From contig NZ_JABRWH010000001.1 in the NCBI RefSeq assembly GCF_013248975.1, positions 4,236,001 to 4,300,000 of the forward strand: 64,000 nt of DNA, given 5' to 3'. Below, piece after piece: positions 60,716 to 64,000 of the stretch. Both the position numbers and the translations under genes were made by a program. The notes beneath the pieces were generated by a model. It was not told the origin of the DNA, did no database searches, and was given only the letters and a program-made list of their open reading frames with translations. This stretch comes from Neobacillus endophyticus (lineage in GTDB: Bacteria; Bacillota; Bacilli; Bacillales; Cytobacillaceae). How positions within the stretch are numbered: the first letter of the stretch is position 1; every line of letters begins with the position of its first letter.

Positions 60716-61558
60716 TTAATCCTTATATAAGGGACGAATTCCACGAACACCATCAACAGCCACACATAGTTCCATGCCAAACAAGAAAAGGACACTCACA
60801 ATATAGATCCAAAACGTTACCAGTGTTGTAAAAGCCAGTGTCCCATAAATCAATTCATAATTTCCTAAATGATGTGTATAAACAACAAACAACTGGCGTG
60901 CAATATAGACGCCTATTGTAACCACAGTCGCCCCTGTCAACAAAGCTTGCGTAGAGAGGGTTGCCGAAGGTAGAATCCTATAGCAGAGAAAACAGGTTAA
61001 AAACATAACGAACAAGAAGATCATCTGTGACATGGTATGCACAATGCGAATCCACTCAAAGCCATCCATATTTGCGATACTCGTGGCAATTTCGGGTGAT
61101 ACTGCCGATACAAGCGAAGACACAAGGATCAGTACAAGCAAAAATCCCAGCATCACGAATCCCATCACGTACTGCTTAATAAAGGACCGATGTTTACGCA
61201 ATTCGCAGATGGTGTCGAGCGTCGTTTGTAAAGACAGGAAGCCACCAACAGACGCCAACAGCAGTCCACCTATGCCCATCACTCCTACCGCAGTGCGAAA
61301 TTGTGTTAGATGATCGATGGTGGTCGTGACAAATGATTTGCCACTCGGCAAAGAAGGGATAAATGATTGAAACAGAGAGTCGAGGAACTGCTCAACAGCT
61401 GTCCCATCAATAAACAAAGACGCAAAAAAAATCAACAGCAACGTAAGAGGGATCGTCGAAGCAAATCCGAAATAGGCAATGATGGAACCCAAATACATAA
61501 TATTATGATGTAAGCTACCCTGAATTAGAATTTTGAAAAACTTTTTTACCGTCTGCAT
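60716..61558 (-). CDS. YihY/virulence factor BrkB family membrane protein
   Basis: 280 residues with about six helices: IIAYFGFASTIPLTLLLIFFASLF, MGIGGLLLASVGGFLSLQTTLDTI, FVMLGFLLVLILVSSLVSAV, and the C-terminal TTLVTFWIYIVSVLFLFGMELCVAV. YihY (once called RNase BN) is not a nuclease; the family is probably a membrane scaffold or transporter. M at residue 21 of the longest frame (61558) has AAGG about 12 nt upstream and begins the conserved KKFFKILIQGSLHHNIMYLGSII. Monocistronic. Confidence 0.75.
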   Translation of the reverse strand: MQTVKKFFKILIQGSLHHNIMYLGSIIAYFGFASTIPLTLLLIFFASLFIDGTAVEQFLDSLFQSFIPSLPSGKSFVTTTIDHLTQFRTAVGVMGIGGLLLASVGGFLSLQTTLDTICELRKHRSFIKQYVMGFVMLGFLLVLILVSSLVSAVSPEIATSIANMDGFEWIRIVHTMSQMIFLFVMFLTCFLCYRILPSATLSTQALLTGATVVTIGVYIARQLFVVYTHHLGNYELIYGTLAFTTLVTFWIYIVSVLFLFGMELCVAVDGVRGIRPLYKD

Positions 61559-61933
61559 CTGCGACAAACCTTCCCTAGTATTCTGTTTATATAGTTTGTG
61601 CGTACAGGTCCCAAACAATGCAGAGGGAAGTCAGGAAAAATGTGTAATTCGTAAAAGAAGGATAACCTTCCTAGATCGGTATCAACCCTGTGAATTTTAC
61701 AAGCCATAGCAGTAGGAATATGCACTGGGTTGTTTTTTCCAAGCTTTTGAACTCACATAGTTATGCCACTTAGTTATTAAATAATGGAGAACTTTTATTC
61801 CATTTACCATAATCCGAGCACTCTCTTAATGTCCCATTAAGTAGAATTGGTCGAATGATCGTAGTTTTTTAAGGAAAAATTACCTGTTATTGATTATGGT
61901 ATTTAACCCAACCTATTTATGGAGGTGAAAATA
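61559..61933. other. intergenic with promoter region of small ORF
   Basis: No gene seen before the ribosome site GGAGGTG at 61921. The plus-strand promoter of the 48-residue ORF must lie here. Confidence 0.35.
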
Positions 61934-62080
61934 ATGGATAATAGAAATCCTATTGAGTATACGGGGAAAGTCCTTGATAAAAGAAATGACCTGACTGGTC
62001 CTGATGATGAAGGAAAAAGACCATATCCAATAAGACCAAAACAAGTATCTATTCAGCAATCAAATAGGAAAAATGTGTAA
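61934..62080 (+). CDS. hypothetical 48-residue protein
   Basis: MDNRNPIEYTGKVLDKRNDL..., hydrophilic, Asn/Asp/Lys-rich, no membrane helix. GGAGGTG ends 6 nt before the ATG and a strong hairpin follows, so it is probably translated. Short polar proteins of this type are frequent in Bacillus spores (SASP-like size), but no SASP signature is seen. Unknown function. Confidence 0.5.
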   Translation: MDNRNPIEYTGKVLDKRNDLTGPDDEGKRPYPIRPKQVSIQQSNRKNV

Positions 62081-62137
62081 TAGACCGAAGAAAACTTTAA
62101 AATACTATGGTTAAAATCGTATTATTATGCTGCTTAT

Positions 62138-62168
62138 GTGGCAGCTACTTTTTTCACTAAGCTGCCAC
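62138..62168 (+). terminator. terminator of 48-residue gene
   Basis: GTGGCAGCT / AGCTGCCAC perfect 9-bp arms. Confidence 0.55.
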
Positions 62169-62442
62169 GTTACATTATAGAGAAAAAAAGCATTACCGTT
62201 GTTCCAGTAATGCATCTGTAAATAAGAATAGAATGAAAATTTTTCCTTGAGTTAAATCAATAAGTATTCTCACAATCGCACACATATATATACAATAGTT
62301 ATAATTAAAGCAGCTTTACTAAATTTGAATGATTACCTCCATATTTGAAAATCATCAATCATTTCTTTAAGTTGCAACATTCTTCTAGGTCTGTTGGATA
62401 TTCAAGGTCACAAACCACCCAATAGATATTTACGCCTTTTCC

Positions 62443-63186
62443 CTAAATAAATCCACCATTTGCGCGAATTGTTTGTCCTGTCACCCACTGCGACTCTTCG
62501 CTCGCAAGAAAACGGACGACTGCTGCGATGTCCTCGGCCTCCCCAAGACGCCCGAACGCGTTCATGTTGGCAAGCCCTTGGATTTGTTCCTGCGTTTTAC
62601 CAACCGTGAAAAGCTCGGTATTGACAGGGCCCGGCGCTACAGCATTAATCGTAATACCTTTCTTTCCAAGCTCCTTCGCCAATTGACGTGAAAACTGTTC
62701 CACCGCCCCTTTGGAGCCAGCGTACAAACTGTAGGCTGGGAACATCTGCCCCGCCACTGAAGTGGAGAAGTTGATGATGCGGCCGTTCGGACTTACATGC
62801 TTGGCCGCAAGTTGACATGAAAAATACGTTCCTTTCACATTAATCGAGAACAGCCTGTCATAGTCCTCTTCCGTGATCTCGACAATCGGTTTGGTAATAA
62901 TGACCCCCGCGTTATTAACAACAATATCAAGCTTTCCAAAGGTCGTAATCGATTCTTTGTATAGTCTCTGCAGATCGCTCAAACGGCTGATATCGGCCTG
63001 GACCGCCACCGCTTCTCCACCGTCTTTTTTAATGGACTGTACGACCTCGTCGGCTTGCACCGCACTGCTCGCAAAATTTACGACCACCTTTGCGCCATGT
63101 TGTGCCAGATCTTCGGCTATTCTCCTGCCGATTCCTCGGGAAGCGCCAGTGATTAAAGCGACTTTTCCAGCAAGCTTCTTTTCCAT
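62443..63186 (-). CDS. SDR-family oxidoreductase (FabG-like)
   Basis: 247 residues. Rossmann motif ALITGASRGIGRRIAED, NNAGVII, catalytic Ser/Tyr/Lys in FSTSVAGQMFPAYSLYAGSKGAVEQF, and VAPGPVNTELF; ends WVTGQTIRANGGFI. NADP(H)-dependent dehydrogenase, substrate unknown. ATG at 63186 has AAAGGAG 8 nt upstream; the earlier ATG is inside the site. Its GC content and codon choices are visibly higher than the rest of the window. Neighbours are a Dabb protein and a divergent HTH regulator. Confidence 0.8.
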   Translation of the reverse strand: MEKKLAGKVALITGASRGIGRRIAEDLAQHGAKVVVNFASSAVQADEVVQSIKKDGGEAVAVQADISRLSDLQRLYKESITTFGKLDIVVNNAGVIITKPIVEITEEDYDRLFSINVKGTYFSCQLAAKHVSPNGRIINFSTSVAGQMFPAYSLYAGSKGAVEQFSRQLAKELGKKGITINAVAPGPVNTELFTVGKTQEQIQGLANMNAFGRLGEAEDIAAVVRFLASEESQWVTGQTIRANGGFI

Positions 63187-63234
63187 TCCTGCCATCTCCT
63201 TTTACGGATTCTTAAAAATGATAATGGGATACGT

Positions 63235-63537
63235 TTATGCAAACGGGTAGTCCATCACTACGATCCCTTCCACCAATGGACCGATTCGCTGTAACAAATT
63301 CTGATGCAGAGGATGTTGGATATAATCCCTGCAAGCCTGCTGATTTTCAAAGGTTACCCGAATTCCTAATGTATAACCTTGTTTATGCTCCACTTCTTCC
63401 GATACGTTAATTCCGGCGCTAAGGTCTACAATACCCGGAATCGTCTCCTTGAATGTATGGACAAGCTTCACCGCTTCTTCTTGTTCATAGATTGTAACTT
63501 TAGACCCTAGTTTTAATATAACGATATGTTCATACAT
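63235..63537 (-). CDS. Dabb (stress-responsive alpha/beta barrel) protein
   Basis: 100 residues. MYEHIVILKLGSK...YEQEEAVKLVHTFKETIPGIVDLSAGINVSEEVEHKQGYTLGIRVTFENQQACRDYIQHPLHQ is the Dabb dimeric barrel, whose members act in plant stress and in bacterial aromatic catabolism; role here unknown. AGGAGG lies 7-9 nt before the ATG 63537; the longer frame is spurious. It is in one orientation with the SDR gene (49-bp gap), probably one operon. Confidence 0.75.
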   Translation of the reverse strand: MYEHIVILKLGSKVTIYEQEEAVKLVHTFKETIPGIVDLSAGINVSEEVEHKQGYTLGIRVTFENQQACRDYIQHPLHQNLLQRIGPLVEGIVVMDYPFA

Positions 63538-63629
63538 AATCGTATCCTCCTGCTTCTTGTTTGTGATGTTTATTTTGGTTCGAATGGCCATGAACAGGTT
63601 CAATCGCTGACCTCTGCCCCATTCCATTC

Positions 63630-63657
63630 TTGCTTTCATCCCGAAGGATGATATAAT
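63630..63657 (+). promoter_or_regulatory. promoter of HTH regulator
   Basis: TTGCTT at 63630-63635, 16-nt spacer, TATAAT at 63652-63657; reads towards the plus-strand regulator and away from the SDR/Dabb operon. Confidence 0.5.
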
Positions 63658-63702
63658 CCAGTGTATACGGACCCGACAAAGCTAGGAAGAGATCTGGTTA
63701 TC

Positions 63703-63721
63703 GTAGGATTGGGAATCCTAC
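63703..63721. promoter_or_regulatory. palindrome between divergent Dabb and HTH genes
   Basis: GTAGGATT / AATCCTAC, perfect 8-bp arms with 3-nt centre GGG, lying between the promoter and the regulator ATG; operator candidate for the divergent regulator. Confidence 0.5.
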
Positions 63722-63751
63722 TTTCATCATTCAATAGGAGGTATGATAATC

Positions 63752-64000
63752 ATGTCGATTAAGCTGGATCGTTATGAGGAATTAGCCCGTTTTTTGCGCA
63801 TCCGCCGGGAACGGATTTCCCCTAAGCAAGTGGGATTGCCGGAGTCCGGACGCAGACGCACGCCTGGACTTCGCCGCGGTGAGGTTGCCTTGTTGGCGGA
63901 CGTTGGATTGGATTGGTATACCTATTTGGAACAAGGCCGCCATATCAACGTATCCACTGAGGTCCTTGAGCGTATAGCCGTTGCGCTTAGGCTAGATGAA
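63752..64000 (+). CDS. HTH regulator, MmyB-like, cut by window end
   Basis: 83 codons visible: MSIKLDRYEELARFLRIRRERISPKQVG, then RRRTPGLRRGEVALLADVGLDWYTYLEQGR, the XRE-type HTH of the MmyB/HTH_31 group, whose C-terminal ligand domain would follow outside the window. AGGAGGT precedes the ATG. Divergent from the SDR/Dabb operon, whose expression it probably controls. Codon use is GC-rich like the SDR gene, consistent with transfer as one module. Confidence 0.75.
   Translation, partial: MSIKLDRYEELARFLRIRRERISPKQVGLPESGRRRTPGLRRGEVALLADVGLDWYTYLEQGRHINVSTEVLERIAVALRLDE

Noticed and set aside
60499..60831. Plus-strand frame overlapping the YihY gene end
   Set aside because: Antisense, no site, and continuing into a well-supported gene.

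Overview
The window looks like the chromosome of a low-GC, spore-forming Bacillaceae (Bacillus, Neobacillus or Peribacillus type). This rests on strong AGGAGG ribosome sites, frequent TTG and GTG starts, a T-box leader, an SpoOB-type sensor kinase, a DUF3231 protein and Bacillus-like YqxD, MurI and AzlCD genes. No rRNA, tRNA or CRISPR array was seen. It reads as an accessory, metabolically varied region: many one- or two-gene transport, regulation and enzyme units separated by terminators, with several gene relics.

Layout. 0-1.1 kb: tail of a frameshifted IS3 (IS150-type) element. 1.2-8 kb: NUDIX hydrolase, a MITE with a perfect 8-bp target duplication, an M28 peptidase, and a unit of MFS carrier, ammonia-lyase-like enzyme and AraC regulator in which the lyase lacks the Ala-Ser-Gly MIO tripeptide. 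8-16 kb: DUF3231 protein, DHA2 drug exporter, nitronate monooxygenase, glutamate racemase, N-methyltryptophan/sarcosine oxidase. 16-20 kb: a 52-bp tandem repeat and two secreted Ig-like proteins. 20-25 kb: an SPP1-type replication cassette (G38P/G39P/DnaB) with truncated DnaB, a hydrolase and a DUF3800 protein. 25-31 kb: a tautomerase split by a stop codon plus a CMD protein beside a LysR gene, then a response regulator, a sensor kinase and a PRTase-HAD fusion, then a lipoprotein.

31-38 kb: AraC-GyrI regulator, an amino acid permease behind a T-box whose specifier reads as UUC (Phe), two GNAT acetyltransferases, PnuC. 37.7-39.6 kb: decayed PrpF and MFS genes. 39.6-43.3 kb: HAD phosphatase, an unassigned stem-rich segment, and a MocR regulator divergent from azlCD with two identical-geometry operator candidates. 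43.5-47.1 kb: amine oxidase, an Arg/Gly/Ser repeat protein and a small zinc-ribbon protein. 47.3-51 kb: SnoaL protein, TrmB regulator divergent from an EamA exporter across a large palindrome, a GC-rich TetR relic, a DinB protein and the second MITE copy. 51-54.3 kb: an esterase / ATP-grasp / esterase cluster. 55-62 kb: iron-transporter family protein, two membrane proteins, YqxD, maltose-type acetyltransferase, SRPBCC protein, YihY protein and small ORFs. 62.4-64 kb: an SDR / Dabb / HTH module, visibly richer in GC and probably acquired.

The main logic is repeated local pairing of a regulator with a transporter or enzyme (AraC/MFS/lyase, LysR/tautomerase, TrmB/EamA, MocR/AzlCD, T-box/permease). 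The strongest leads are the MIO-less lyase unit, the two MITE copies, the Phe T-box permease, the MocR operators, the R/G/S repeat protein, the esterase/ATP-grasp cluster, the two-component/PRTase-HAD unit and the stem-rich segment at 40.3-40.6 kb.
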